Notes: a model not told the origin generated them from the letters alone. A stretch of DNA of 64,000 bases from Kribbella rubisoli (GCF_004217145.1 NZ_SHKR01000011.1:1674001-1738000); one strand, 5' to 3'. Counted from the stretch's first letter, positions 34,389 through 42,814 are shown. Numbers and translations: made by a program.

Positions 34389-34476
34389 GCCCACAACGAT
34401 AGACACACCCACCGACAGTTCTCAAACCAGAATTCCCTTGTTTTAAAGGCGATCCGGTTATCCACAGCCACAAAGA

Positions 34477-34992
34477 TCACCCCCGCCGAGGTGCTTCCCA
34501 CAGGTATGCCACCAACTCGATCTGGTTCTGCAAGTCGAGTGCGTCTACCTGGATTCGGTGGTCGGCGTCCGGAGGGTTTGCCGCGTCCGCCTCGTGCAGC
34601 AGCCGGAACTCATCGTCGGTCAGCCAGACCTTGCGGGACGCCGCACGCCGCATCGCCTCTGGCAGGTCGACCGTCATGTGCACGATCAGCCACCCGGGAA
34701 GCTCTCGTCTGTACAAGTCGCAGGTCTCTGGCGTGAGCACGTCTGCGACGACGACTTCAACGCCCGTGGCCAGGAAATTGCGAGCCAGGCTGCAGGCGTT
34801 CGTCACACCGAGCCTTTGCTGTTGCCGGCCTTCCCTTCCCTTCCACGGAGCGGCGGCGCCGGTGACGACGAGCTGGCGTACGTCATCCACATCGATGAAC
34901 GCACACCGTGGACGACCTTCCGCCAGGGCACGCGCTGTCACGCTTTTTCCCACCGCGGGCCCACCCGTGAGGATCAATGGTGGAAGAGTCAT
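34477..34992 (-). CDS. P-loop kinase-like AAA protein
   Basis: This 171-residue protein has the Walker A GGPAVGKS at residues 10-17, FIDVDDVRQLV as an Asp-containing acceptor-type strand, and a late basic lid segment MRRAASRKVWLTDDEF. The size and layout fit small phosphotransferases of the Zeta-toxin/shikimate-kinase-like group. The substrate is unknown. It is a single gene, with the DUF222 gene to its left in the same direction after an AT-richer gap. Confidence 0.72.
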   Translation of the reverse strand: MTLPPLILTGGPAVGKSVTARALAEGRPRCAFIDVDDVRQLVVTGAAAPWKGREGRQQQRLGVTNACSLARNFLATGVEVVVADVLTPETCDLYRRELPGWLIVHMTVDLPEAMRRAASRKVWLTDDEFRLLHEADAANPPDADHRIQVDALDLQNQIELVAYLWEAPRRG

Positions 34993-35070
34993 CGCTTCTC
35001 CGGGGGATGCCCGAGGGACCGCTGGTAGCGAGACGGGTTCACTCGACTGCCGAACAGCAGGAGGCCACCG

Positions 35071-35217
35071 ATGTCTTCGCCCTCGGCACTCAGCACACGG
35101 CCCTCAACGTCAGTAGGGCGCGCTCAAGTGGTGACAGACGTCGCTGATCGGCAACTCCCATTGAGCGAACTTACCGCGCCCAGCCCGGCTGTGGATGGTG
35201 AGCTGGTGACGGCGTAA
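35071..35217 (+). CDS. 48-residue ORF with strong ribosome site
   Basis: The ATG at 35071 follows AGGAGG with 7-nt spacing. The product (MSSPSALSTRPS... VVTDVADRQLPLSELTAP... ELVTA) has a C-terminal half with a weak likeness to the N-terminus of MoaE-type proteins; it could be a truncated gene. The surrounding 34993-35421 holds no other convincing gene. Confidence 0.3.
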   Translation: MSSPSALSTRPSTSVGRAQVVTDVADRQLPLSELTAPSPAVDGELVTA

Positions 35218-35421
35218 GTGTGGCCCGAGCACCACGACGGCCGGCCGGCTGCCGGGGTGGGCGTAGGACTGCGGCGGTTACGCGGTTCAGGAGCCAGTCG
35301 TCGGAGCGGGGTAGGGACCAGCCGAAGGTGTCGCGCGGGCGTCTACATCTTCTTGTGGGGCGTTGGGTTGTTCTAGGTGGCGGCAGGTTGCGGTGGGGCT
35401 GCGGTTGTGGCGTTGTTCGTA

Positions 35422-35613
35422 AAGAAGATCAGCGTGCCGGTGCTGGTCCTGCACGGCGAGGACGGCCAGGTCGTGAACCCGGCCACCGCCGCGCCGCGGT
35501 CAGCCGAACTCGTGGCGAGCGGCACGCTCAAGACGTACCCCGGCTACCCGCACGGGATGCCCACCACCCACGCGGACGTGATCAACGCAGACCTACTCAC
35601 GCTCATCAAGTCC
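35422..35613 (+). pseudogene. C-terminal remnant of a haloperoxidase-type alpha/beta hydrolase
   Basis: The frame reads KKISVPVLVLHGEDGQVV, then GTLKTYPGYPHGMPTTHADV and INADLLTLIKS. This is the last quarter of non-haem chloroperoxidase-like hydrolases, including the acid (Asp region) and base (GYPHGM) segments. The nucleophile half is missing; upstream sequence is unrelated and there is no start or ribosome site. The homology ends exactly where the convergent sigma-factor gene stops, which suggests a deletion joint. Confidence 0.75.
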
Positions 35614-36506
35614 TACGCAGTACCGCGGGTGAGGGTGATTTCTTCCGCCAGGTGGGAGAGCTTCGCCGGGTTCCGGACGGAGTACATCCCGGCGATCAGC
35701 CCGTTGTCGACGTGGAGGACGGTGACCGTGTCGACCTCCTCGCCGAACCGGAGGATCAGGGCGGGTTGGCCATTGATGTGGGTTACTTCCAGGGAGGCGT
35801 TGGCCAGGCGGGTGATGGCCATGGCCAGGAGGCGGGCCACCTTGTCGGCGCCCACCACCGGACGTGGGAGGGCCTGTACGACGCCGCCGCCGTCGCCCAG
35901 GAAGACTACGTCGGGGGCGAGGATGTCGACCAAGCCTTGGAGATCCCCGGTGTTCACGGCGCGCTGAAACGCGGCGAGGGCGTCGCGCGTCTGGTCGGCC
36001 GAGACGACGCCCCGGGGACGCCGGGCGGCTACGTGGGAGCGGGCTCGGTGGGCTATCTGGCGGACGGCGTCCGGCTTCTTGTCGACGGCCTCGGCGATCT
36101 CGTCGTACTCGAGGCCGAAGACTTCACGGAGGACGAAGACGGCGCGTTCGGTGGGCTTGAGGGTCTCGAGGACCAGGAGCATTGCCATCGAGACGCTGTC
36201 GGCGAGTTCCACGTCCTCGGCCACGTCGGGCGCGGTGAGCAGCGGCTCGGGCAGCCACGGGCCGACGTACGACTCCTTGCGGCGACCCAGGGTGCGGAGG
36301 CGTTGGAGGGCCTGGCGGCTGGCGATGCGGACCAGGTACGCGCGGTGGTCCAGGACCGTGTCGAGGTCGACGCCGACCCAGCGCAGCCAGGTCTCCTGGA
36401 GGACGTCCTCGGCGTCCGCGGCCGAGCCGAGGAGCTCGTACGCGACCGTGAACAGGAGGTTGCGATGGGCAACGAAAGCCTCAGTGGCTTTGTCGGTACC
36501 GGTCAT
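35613..36506 (-). CDS. sigJ: ECF41-type RNA polymerase sigma factor (SigJ-like)
   Basis: This 297-residue protein has region 2 at about 8-75 (LLFTVAYELLGSAADAEDVLQETWLRW), region 4 at about 115-165 (LKPTERAVFVLREVFGLEYDEIAEAV), and a C-terminal SnoaL-like extension (about 180-290) as in ECF41 factors, where it tunes activity in place of an anti-sigma factor. The gene next door is the carboxymuconolactone-decarboxylase-type partner that defines this group. AAGGAG precedes the ATG. A matching promoter lies upstream. Confidence 0.88.
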   Translation of the reverse strand: MTGTDKATEAFVAHRNLLFTVAYELLGSAADAEDVLQETWLRWVGVDLDTVLDHRAYLVRIASRQALQRLRTLGRRKESYVGPWLPEPLLTAPDVAEDVELADSVSMAMLLVLETLKPTERAVFVLREVFGLEYDEIAEAVDKKPDAVRQIAHRARSHVAARRPRGVVSADQTRDALAAFQRAVNTGDLQGLVDILAPDVVFLGDGGGVVQALPRPVVGADKVARLLAMAITRLANASLEVTHINGQPALILRFGEEVDTVTVLHVDNGLIAGMYSVRNPAKLSHLAEEITLTRGTA

Positions 36507-36542
36507 GGCTGGACTCCTTGTCCGCGCGGGTGTCGCCCAATA

Positions 36543-36569
36543 GATGCCGGCCGTCGGACTTCTGTGACA
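36543..36569 (-). promoter_or_regulatory. Candidate ECF41 promoter of the sigma gene
   Basis: On the minus strand TGTCACA (36569-36563) is followed after exactly 15 nt by GCATC (36547-36543), about 37 bp before the start codon. TGTCACA is the known ECF41 -35 core. The same -10-like pentamer and spacing occur in the divergent promoter. Confidence 0.6.
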
Positions 36570-36604
36570 CGACGGCCGGTATGGCGCTCGTCACGTTCCG
36601 GGAC

Positions 36605-36631
36605 CGTCACGGCACACCCGCCGGCGGCATC
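36605..36631 (+). promoter_or_regulatory. Candidate ECF41 promoter of the CMD gene
   Basis: CGTCACG (36605-36611), 15 nt, then GCATC (36627-36631). It repeats the architecture of the sigma gene's own promoter on the opposite strand, and transcription would begin about 30 bp before the CMD start. Confidence 0.55.
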
Positions 36632-36672
36632 TCGTGGTCATCCAGTAGATCTCACGAGTAAGGACGACGACG

Positions 36673-37161
36673 ATGGAACCCCGTATCGACGTGATGCAGA
36701 GCGAGTTCGGCGCCAAGCTGGCCAAGCGGCTGTTCGCAGTACACGGACTGTTGCAGCAGACGGCGCTGCCGCACGCGACGCAGAACCTGGTGATGCTGCG
36801 CGCCAGCCAGATCAACGGCTGCGGGCACTGCATCGACATCCACTCCAAGGAGGCCGCGGCGGAGGGTGAGACCGCGACCCGCCTGAACCTGGTCGCCGGG
36901 TGGAGGCACTCGACGGTCTTCACCGAGGAGGAGCAGGCCGCGCTGGCGCTCACCGAGGAGGCGACCCGGCTGGCTGACGCGTCCGAGGGTGTCTCCGACG
37001 AGACGTGGGCCCGGGCTGCGAAGTACTACGACGAGAACCAGCTGATCGCGCTGGTGACGCTGATCGCGATGATCAACGCCACCAACCGGATGGCCGTGAC
37101 ATTCAACCAGCTCGGCGGCTCCTACGAGCCGGGCCTGATGGCAGCCGCGATCAGCCAGTAA
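36673..37161 (+). CDS. Carboxymuconolactone decarboxylase/AhpD-family protein
   Basis: This 162-residue protein has the AhpD-type redox centre in NGCGHCIDIHSKEA (C50, C53, H57), so it is more likely a thiol-peroxidase-like member than a true decarboxylase. Genes of this family are the typical targets of ECF41 sigma factors, and this one has its own copy of the candidate promoter. AAGGACG precedes the ATG. The last 11 bp overlap the convergent DinB gene. Confidence 0.87.
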   Translation: MEPRIDVMQSEFGAKLAKRLFAVHGLLQQTALPHATQNLVMLRASQINGCGHCIDIHSKEAAAEGETATRLNLVAGWRHSTVFTEEEQAALALTEEATRLADASEGVSDETWARAAKYYDENQLIALVTLIAMINATNRMAVTFNQLGGSYEPGLMAAAISQ

Positions 37162-37672
37162 CCCCGCCGGCAGGCAGGTCCCAGATCCGCTCGGACTCCC
37201 AGGCGTACTCCCACGCCTGGATGTCCGGCGGCTCGATGCCGAGGCCGGTGAGGATGGCGCAGACCTGTTCGCGGTGGTGGTTGGCGTGGTTGATCGCCTG
37301 GGCGATGAAGATGCCGACCCGGGTACCGCGGGTGTTGTTGTCGACGATGATCACGCGTTCGACGTCGATCGGCTGGGTCAGGAACACCTCCCACAGCGCG
37401 CCGGCGTCGGCGTTCCAGCCCTCGATGGTCTCGAGATCGGTCGCGGTGTCGCTGTCGACATAGTCGAGCGGCCGGTCCACGATCCGGCGCAGGTAGCTGC
37501 CGTCGCACCGGACGATGTGGTCGAGGGTCGCGAGAATGCCGCCGTACGTGCCGACGCCGGTGATCTCCAGCTGCTCGGCCGTGAGTTTCTGGTCCAGGCA
37601 GAACCTGGTCAGGCTCCCGGTCGCCCAGTTGTTGTGCCGAATGGGGTCGTACAGCAGGTCGTTGAGTCCCAT
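37151..37672 (-). CDS. DinB-family protein
   Basis: This 173-residue four-helix-bundle protein has the metal-binding histidines in ILATLDHIVRCDGSYL and AINHANHHREQV. Actinobacterial DinB proteins are often thiol (mycothiol) transferases; no direct substrate clue is present. The ATG at 37672 lacks a good ribosome site, and a TTG 9 bp upstream is the alternative. It overlaps the CMD gene by 11 bp at the 3' end. Confidence 0.8.
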   Translation of the reverse strand: MGLNDLLYDPIRHNNWATGSLTRFCLDQKLTAEQLEITGVGTYGGILATLDHIVRCDGSYLRRIVDRPLDYVDSDTATDLETIEGWNADAGALWEVFLTQPIDVERVIIVDNNTRGTRVGIFIAQAINHANHHREQVCAILTGLGIEPPDIQAWEYAWESERIWDLPAGGVTG

Positions 37673-37747
37673 GCAGGCCAAGCTAGCCGTGCCCGCCCGG
37701 CCCGGGGTACTGGATTTCGCCCCGGGCGAGGCGCGCGTACGGCGAAG

Positions 37748-38158
37748 TCAGCTCGCGGCGATGTTGACCATCCAACTGATGCCGAACTTGTCGGTCACCA
37801 TGCCGAACTCGTCGCCCCACATCTGCTTCTCCAGCGGGACCGTCACCTTGCCGCCGTCGGCGGACAGCTTCTCGTAGTACCCGCGCAGCTCGTCGCCGTC
37901 GCCGCTGAGGCTGATCGAGATGTTGTCGCCCGGGTTGTACGGCATGCCCTGCGGGGTGTCGGCCGCCATCAGCGTGAACCCGCTCGGGGTCTCGAGCTGG
38001 GCGTGCATCAGCAGGTCGTCGTCCTGCGGGCCGTGGCCCGAGCCGAACTCCTTGAAGGTGTTCTTGGCGACCTCGCCGCCGAATACCCCCTGGTAGAACT
38101 CCATCGCCGGACGCGCTTCGCTCTTGAACTGAATGTACGGATTGAGCCGGGATGCCAT
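37748..38158 (-). CDS. VOC-family protein, PhnB-like
   Basis: The protein has 136 residues from the ATG at 38158 (AAGGA upstream). The opening LNPYIQFKSEARPAMEFYQGVFGGE and the ending WGDEFGMVTDKFGISWMVNI are typical of the PhnB/3-demethylubiquinone-methyltransferase-like glyoxalase fold. Function is unknown. It is divergent from a second VOC gene at 38278. Confidence 0.85.
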   Translation of the reverse strand: MASRLNPYIQFKSEARPAMEFYQGVFGGEVAKNTFKEFGSGHGPQDDDLLMHAQLETPSGFTLMAADTPQGMPYNPGDNISISLSGDGDELRGYYEKLSADGGKVTVPLEKQMWGDEFGMVTDKFGISWMVNIAAS

Positions 38159-38277
38159 CGATCGTTCCTTCCCCCAACAGGCCGAACCCTCTGGTACGGC
38201 GCCTATGCCCGCACAGTAAACCCGGCCGCCGACAGTCCGCGACACCTCGAACCCACCCGTCCGGTTAAGGTCTCGGG

Positions 38278-38652
38278 ATGATCGTTCGACATATCACCAT
38301 CGATGCGGCCAACCCCTACGAGCTGGCCCAATTCTGGAGTACCGTGACCGGCTGGCCGCTCGCCGACGGCGACGTACCGGGCGACGACGAGGTGCTGCTG
38401 GTGGCGCCCACACCGGTTCCCGCGCTGCTTTTCATCGCAGTACCGGAAGGCAAGACGGTCAAGAACCGGGTGCACCTCGACTGGGGTCCGACCGAGCGCA
38501 CCCGCAACGAAGAGGTCGAGCGCATCCTGTCCCTCGGCGGCACGATCCACGAAGACCACCGGGCACCCGACGGCCGCGGCTGGGTCACGATGCGAGACCC
38601 GGAAGGCAACGAATTCTGCGTCGAACGCAGCGAAGCGGAACGCGTCGGCTGA
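38278..38652 (+). CDS. VOC-family glyoxalase-like protein
   Basis: This 124-residue protein opens with VRHITIDAANPYELAQFWSTVTGWPL, and the metal-side end reads MRDPEGNEFCVER, a common form of this family in actinobacteria. The first His and the last Glu could be metal ligands. There is no operon partner; it is divergent from the PhnB-like gene and not closely similar to it. Confidence 0.83.
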   Translation: MIVRHITIDAANPYELAQFWSTVTGWPLADGDVPGDDEVLLVAPTPVPALLFIAVPEGKTVKNRVHLDWGPTERTRNEEVERILSLGGTIHEDHRAPDGRGWVTMRDPEGNEFCVERSEAERVG

Positions 38653-38707
38653 TCCGGCATGGCCGAAAACCCTATGCGTGGGTCGGGTCTTCGGGGATGC
38701 TTGGGGG

Positions 38708-38839
38708 GTGAAGTGGTGGTGGCGGAAGAAGAAGAAAGCTGCCGAGGAGGGGGAACCTCGGCAGCGGGGGACGCGACGGGACGAGGTCAAGGACCTGCGG
38801 GCTCGTCTGACGGGTGAGGGGTACACGCTGAAGCACTGA
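38708..38839 (+). CDS. Small basic protein, 43 residues
   Basis: GTG at 38708 after a G-rich ribosome site (GGGGGG) to TGA at 38839. The sequence begins MKWWWRKKKKAAEEGE and ends VKDLRARLTGEGYTLKH. A Trp/Lys-rich amphipathic N-terminus and a short helix suggest membrane or RNA contact; no family is recognised. A perfect 10-bp hairpin (38738-38747 with 38756-38765) lies within the coding DNA. Confidence 0.5.
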   Translation: MKWWWRKKKKAAEEGEPRQRGTRRDEVKDLRARLTGEGYTLKH

Positions 38840-38848
38840 CCGCTCGAT

Positions 38849-38877
38849 GCAACCAAACGGGCGGGCTGGAGCGTTTA
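38849..38877 (+). promoter_or_regulatory. Candidate ECF-type promoter (GCAACC-N17-CGTTT)
   Basis: GCAACC (38849-38854) and CGTTTA (38872-38877) are separated by 17 bp, about 20 bp before the first SGNH gene. An identical arrangement precedes the heparinase-like gene at 40922. AAC-containing -35 and CGT-type -10 elements are characteristic of ECF sigma factors. Confidence 0.5.
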
Positions 38878-38897
38878 GTAAGTGGGGGGCCGGGGGG

Positions 38898-39803
38898 ATG
38901 CACCAGGTTCGGGGCGCGCCGCGTCATGTCGCGGCGCGCAGACGACTCACGCTGGGGGGTGTCGGCACGCTGAAACAGGTCCGCGTCCACCCGCAGCACG
39001 AGCGCGTATCGACCCTCCGGGCATTCCTGGGATCAGTCGCCTCGATCTTCGTCACGTTGGTGGTACTCGCGGTGCTCGCCGGCGCGCTCGTCGTACTCGA
39101 GCCGCGGACCACCGACGCAGACACCACCGCCGACGGCACCGGTTCGTACAGCGTGCCGACGAAAGGCCCCGGCCTGTACGGATCGGGCACGCTCGGCTCC
39201 TGGCAGGACCTGATCCGGCGGATCTCCCCCGAGGACCAGATCCGCGACGTACTCACCTTCGACGGCATCGTCCTGTTCGGCGACAGCATCGCCGTACAGG
39301 ACAGCGCGGCGCTCGAACGTCGACTGGCCGACAGCACCGGCGACTCGATCGCCTTCCACGACTGGTCCGGTCAACCCACCTCGGCGGCGGTCGATGCACT
39401 CGAGGAGTGGTCGCGTGACTACGGTCTGCCCCGGCGGATCGTGATGGCCGTCGGTACGAACGACATCTTCGACCCGCCCGCGTTCGCCGCACAGGTGGAG
39501 CGCGCGATGAAGCTCGCCGGGCCGGACCGGACGGTGTACTGGGTGAACGTGTACGTCAGCCGCACCAAGCAGCCGCCCGCCGTACGAGATGCCGATCTCG
39601 CGAACAGCGCATGGGTCAACGACGAGCTCTACCACGCTGCGCTCAAGTACCCGAACCTGCGGATCATCGACTGGTCGACGTTCCTCACGTCGCGGCCGGA
39701 CGGGCCCACGCCGTACCTGCGCGACGGCGTACACACCAGCGAGCCGCTCGGCGGCAGCGCCCGCAACGAGCTGATCGCCGAGGCGATCAAAGCCGGCCGC
39801 TAG
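38898..39803 (+). CDS. Membrane-anchored SGNH hydrolase (copy 1)
   Basis: The protein has 301 residues. A basic N-terminus and one membrane helix (SIFVTLVVLAVLAGALVVL, about 49-67) are followed by an extracellular SGNH domain: VLFGDSIAV (GDS 128-130), GTNDIFDPP (N188, D189) and the C-terminal RDGVHTS Asp-His pair. It may deacylate or acylate surface glycans. It shares the YGSGTLGSWQ block and the whole catalytic domain with the next gene. The ATG at 38898 follows GGGGGG; a longer frame to 38847 is possible. Confidence 0.8.
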   Translation: MHQVRGAPRHVAARRRLTLGGVGTLKQVRVHPQHERVSTLRAFLGSVASIFVTLVVLAVLAGALVVLEPRTTDADTTADGTGSYSVPTKGPGLYGSGTLGSWQDLIRRISPEDQIRDVLTFDGIVLFGDSIAVQDSAALERRLADSTGDSIAFHDWSGQPTSAAVDALEEWSRDYGLPRRIVMAVGTNDIFDPPAFAAQVERAMKLAGPDRTVYWVNVYVSRTKQPPAVRDADLANSAWVNDELYHAALKYPNLRIIDWSTFLTSRPDGPTPYLRDGVHTSEPLGGSARNELIAEAIKAGR

Positions 39804-39852
39804 GACAACCGCTCGACCTCCCTGCGCGTCCGCAGTACGGGAAGGACGAGCC

Positions 39853-40611
39853 ATGTCACGTATCCGGAGTTGGTCGGCGTCGGCCGCGATCATCGTGGTT
39901 CTGACCGCGTTCCTCCTGGCGCTCCTGCATTTCGACGCTCCGGCCGCACACGCGAAGACGACCACGTCCGCCATCAGCACAGGAAGCTACGGATCCGGCA
40001 CGCTCGGTTCCTGGCAGGGGAACAACCGGGTCATCTCCAGCGGCGCCCACGTCCGCCACGTCGTCTCGACGAACGGCGTGGTGCTGTTCGGCGACAGCAT
40101 CGCCGTACAGGACGGCGAAGCGCTGGGCCGGCTCCTCGGACAGCAGTTGGGTACGACGTTCGCGGAGTACAGCTGGTCCGGCCAGCCGACCTCGGCCGCT
40201 GTCGACGCGATGGCTTCGTGGGCTCGGGCGTACGGCCTGCCGAAGCGGATCGTGATGGCGGTCGGGTCGAACGACATCTTCGATCCGCCCGCGTTCGCCG
40301 CACAGGTCGAGCGAGCGCTCCGGATCGCCGGGCCGAGCCGAACCGTGTACTGGGTGAACGTGCAGGTCTCGCGCACCGATGAGCCGACCTCGGTGCAGGT
40401 CGCCGATCAGCGCAACAGCGAATGGATCAACCTGCAACTGGAGCAGGCGTTATCGGATCATGCGAACCTGCGGATCGTGCCGTGGGCGGAGTTCCTTGCA
40501 GCACGACCCGAACGCATCCACACCGAGCTGCGCGACGGCCGGCACACCACTGTGCCCGCCGGCCAGAACGCGCGGAATGCCCTGATTCTGCAGGCGATCC
40601 GGCGCGGCTGA
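39853..40611 (+). CDS. Secreted SGNH hydrolase (copy 2)
   Basis: This 252-residue protein has a signal peptide (AAIIVVLTAFLLALLHFDAPAAHA), then YGSGTLGSWQ and an SGNH domain with VLFGDSIAVQDGEAL (GDS 80-82), GSNDIFDPPAFAAQVERA and RDGRHTT. It is a tandem duplicate of the preceding gene but lacks the long anchor; the divergence between the copies suggests an old duplication. It follows after 49 bp with GGAAGGAC before the ATG. Confidence 0.82.
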   Translation: MSRIRSWSASAAIIVVLTAFLLALLHFDAPAAHAKTTTSAISTGSYGSGTLGSWQGNNRVISSGAHVRHVVSTNGVVLFGDSIAVQDGEALGRLLGQQLGTTFAEYSWSGQPTSAAVDAMASWARAYGLPKRIVMAVGSNDIFDPPAFAAQVERALRIAGPSRTVYWVNVQVSRTDEPTSVQVADQRNSEWINLQLEQALSDHANLRIVPWAEFLAARPERIHTELRDGRHTTVPAGQNARNALILQAIRRG

Positions 40612-40772
40612 CGCTGCCCTTCCGGGCAACGGCCAACCGGAGTGGCCGATCCGATGCAACCTTTTGCCGCCTCAAAACATCTATATGGCAGAGGAACAAA
40701 TCTGAACCTCGGGGGGAACCGATGGCGACGCAACTGACCGGAGCGTGACCGGCAGCACATCCGATGCCGACA

Positions 40773-40801
40773 GCAACCTTTGATGGTCCGCCGAACGTTT
40801 C
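40773..40801 (+). promoter_or_regulatory. Second copy of the GCAACC-N17-CGTTT promoter
   Basis: GCAACC (40773-40778) and CGTTTC (40796-40801) are exactly 17 bp apart, about 120 bp upstream of the heparinase-like gene. The rest of the 310-bp gap (40612-40921) holds another GATGCAACC at 40653 and an 8-codon ORF (40722-40748) with a G-rich site, but no convincing gene. Confidence 0.45.
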
Positions 40802-40921
40802 TCGAGTACAACCGCGACGTAGCAGCAAACACCATCCTGACCACTTTCCCGGGGACCGCCCTACCCGAATTCAGGTCTAGGCCAGAAGAGTCATGCGTGA
40901 AGCATGTGGGGAGGACCAACG

Positions 40922-42814
40922 ATGCCCGCCAGACATCTGCGCACGACCAGAACGACGCTCCGACTCATGATCCCGCTGCTCGTGAGCGCCGCCGTCCTGG
41001 CCGCCGTACTGGTGATCCCGTGGGGCGGCTCCGAGCCGGAGGCGGCCCCGGACCCGACCGTGAGCCACACTCCCGAACCGCCGACAGCACCGCCGACCCC
41101 GGCGAAGCAGAACACCTACGCCTGCCCGGCGTACAGCGGGATCGACCACACGAACCCGGTCGCGAACCTCTACCAGGACGAGTTCACCTGGGGTACGACG
41201 CCGCCGACGAAGGTGGGCGACGGCAAGGGGAACATCAACTGGCGGATCAACCCGGACAAGAACCCGAGCTGGTACATGTGGCTGCACTCGCTTCGTTGGC
41301 TGGGGCAAGGAATCAATGCCGGCGCGAAGGGCGACAAGCGCGCCCTGCAACGGGTCAGCAACATCGCGCGCGACTGGGTCAACGACAACCCGTACTCGTG
41401 GAAGTCCGACGTCGGCGCGTACGAGTCGACCATGCACCGCACCAACGTGCTGATCTGTCTGCGGCAGGCGGTGCTGTCCGGGTTGCATGTGGTGAAGCTG
41501 CCGCTGACCTACACCTGGCTGGACGATGCGCTGATGGAGCACGCGTGGTTCCTGCAGAAGAACTACAGCGGCGACTGGAACCACGGCACCGATGAGAGCC
41601 TCGCGCTGTTCGGCATCGGGTGCACGCTGCAGCGCAACGACCTCAAGAAGATCGCGTCCGATCGGCTGACGAGTGCGATCAAGACCTCCATCGATACGCA
41701 GGGGTCCACGAATGAGCAGTCGACGGCGTACGCGCAGTTCAACTACGCGCTCTGGGGACGGGCCATCGACGTACTGCGCAAGTGCGGGGTCGATCCCGGT
41801 ACGACGATCATCGCGCGCCGCCGGGAGCTCGCGAAATGGCTCGCACTCGCGACCAACTCGCTCGGGAACCTGCCGCAACTGGGCGACTCGGAGGTCGTGC
41901 GCACGGTGCCCGTTCCCGGGACCGTTCTCGAGTACGCCGGGACGCACGGCCAGCAGGGGATCCGGCCGACGCAGCGGGTCGGGATCTTCGACGCCGGGTA
42001 CATCTTCGGGCGCACCGGGTGGGGCGAGAAGCGGCCGTTCACGCAGGAGTCGACGTACAGCATCCGGTTCGGGCCGTCGCAGAAGCTGCACGGGCACAAC
42101 GACCACACGTCGATCACGTACACGTCGCACGGGCGCGACATCCTGATCGACGGCGGGCATGCCGGGTACAAGATCGACGACTGGCGGTTCTGGGCGAAGA
42201 GCCAGTTCGCGCACAACGAGCTGACGGTGAAGTCGGCGACCGGGCACCCGGAGACTCGCCTGACGCGGTCGTCGATCGGCGCGACGTCGGAGTTCTACGA
42301 GTTGCAGGACTCGCCGGGGGCCGGGATCGATCGGACGCGCGACGTACTAGTGCTGAAGGATCCCGATCTGATGGTCGTGCTGGACCGCGGGACGTCTTCT
42401 TCGGATGAGGATTACTCTACGCTCTGGCACCTGCCGTCGGATCAGAAGGTAGTTGTCAGCGGCAACGACCGCGCGGTGGCCGCCAAGCCGGGCGACCGGG
42501 TGAAGACGACGCTGCTGCAGATCCCGTTCCAGCAGCAGACGACGCCGATCGAGGTCGTCTCCGGTTCACAGGATCCGATCCAGGGGTGGCACTACAAGAC
42601 GATCGACAAGCGGGTGGCGGCGCCGGTGGTGAAGTTCAACCGGTCCGGGAACAGCGCGAAGATCCTCTCGGTCATCGCGCCGACCCGGACCAATGCGGTC
42701 GTCAGCTACTCCACTTCGCAGCAGGGCTCGCGGATGCTGGTCAACCTGAAGGTCGACGGCGTGACCACGGTCATCGCCGTGTCCGCAGACGGGACCCTGC
42801 AGCGGATCAAGTAG
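40922..42814 (+). CDS. Heparinase II/III-family protein (copy 1)
   Basis: The protein has 630 residues from the ATG at 40922, which follows GGGGAGG. A signal/anchor helix (IPLLVSAAVLAAVLVIPW) and a Pro/Thr linker precede an alpha-toroid (WYMWLHSLRWLGQG; NHGTDESLALFGIGC, with candidate catalytic His/Glu) and a C-terminal beta-sandwich (HGHNDHTSITYTSHGRDILIDGG). The fold is that of polysaccharide lyases acting on uronic-acid polymers. Its close paralogue lies at 59938. The upstream SGNH genes may act on the same glycan. Confidence 0.85.
   Translation: MPARHLRTTRTTLRLMIPLLVSAAVLAAVLVIPWGGSEPEAAPDPTVSHTPEPPTAPPTPAKQNTYACPAYSGIDHTNPVANLYQDEFTWGTTPPTKVGDGKGNINWRINPDKNPSWYMWLHSLRWLGQGINAGAKGDKRALQRVSNIARDWVNDNPYSWKSDVGAYESTMHRTNVLICLRQAVLSGLHVVKLPLTYTWLDDALMEHAWFLQKNYSGDWNHGTDESLALFGIGCTLQRNDLKKIASDRLTSAIKTSIDTQGSTNEQSTAYAQFNYALWGRAIDVLRKCGVDPGTTIIARRRELAKWLALATNSLGNLPQLGDSEVVRTVPVPGTVLEYAGTHGQQGIRPTQRVGIFDAGYIFGRTGWGEKRPFTQESTYSIRFGPSQKLHGHNDHTSITYTSHGRDILIDGGHAGYKIDDWRFWAKSQFAHNELTVKSATGHPETRLTRSSIGATSEFYELQDSPGAGIDRTRDVLVLKDPDLMVVLDRGTSSSDEDYSTLWHLPSDQKVVVSGNDRAVAAKPGDRVKTTLLQIPFQQQTTPIEVVSGSQDPIQGWHYKTIDKRVAAPVVKFNRSGNSAKILSVIAPTRTNAVVSYSTSQQGSRMLVNLKVDGVTTVIAVSADGTLQRIK

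Noticed and set aside
34458..34466. Perfect DnaA-box-like TTATCCACA
   Set aside because: A single box without neighbours, in a gap next to a DUF222 gene where TGTGGATAA-like sequence is not rare; insufficient for an origin.
40722..40748. 8-codon ORF (MATQLTGA) with a G-rich upstream site
   Set aside because: Too short to judge; the G-run is not a convincing ribosome site and no attenuator structure follows.
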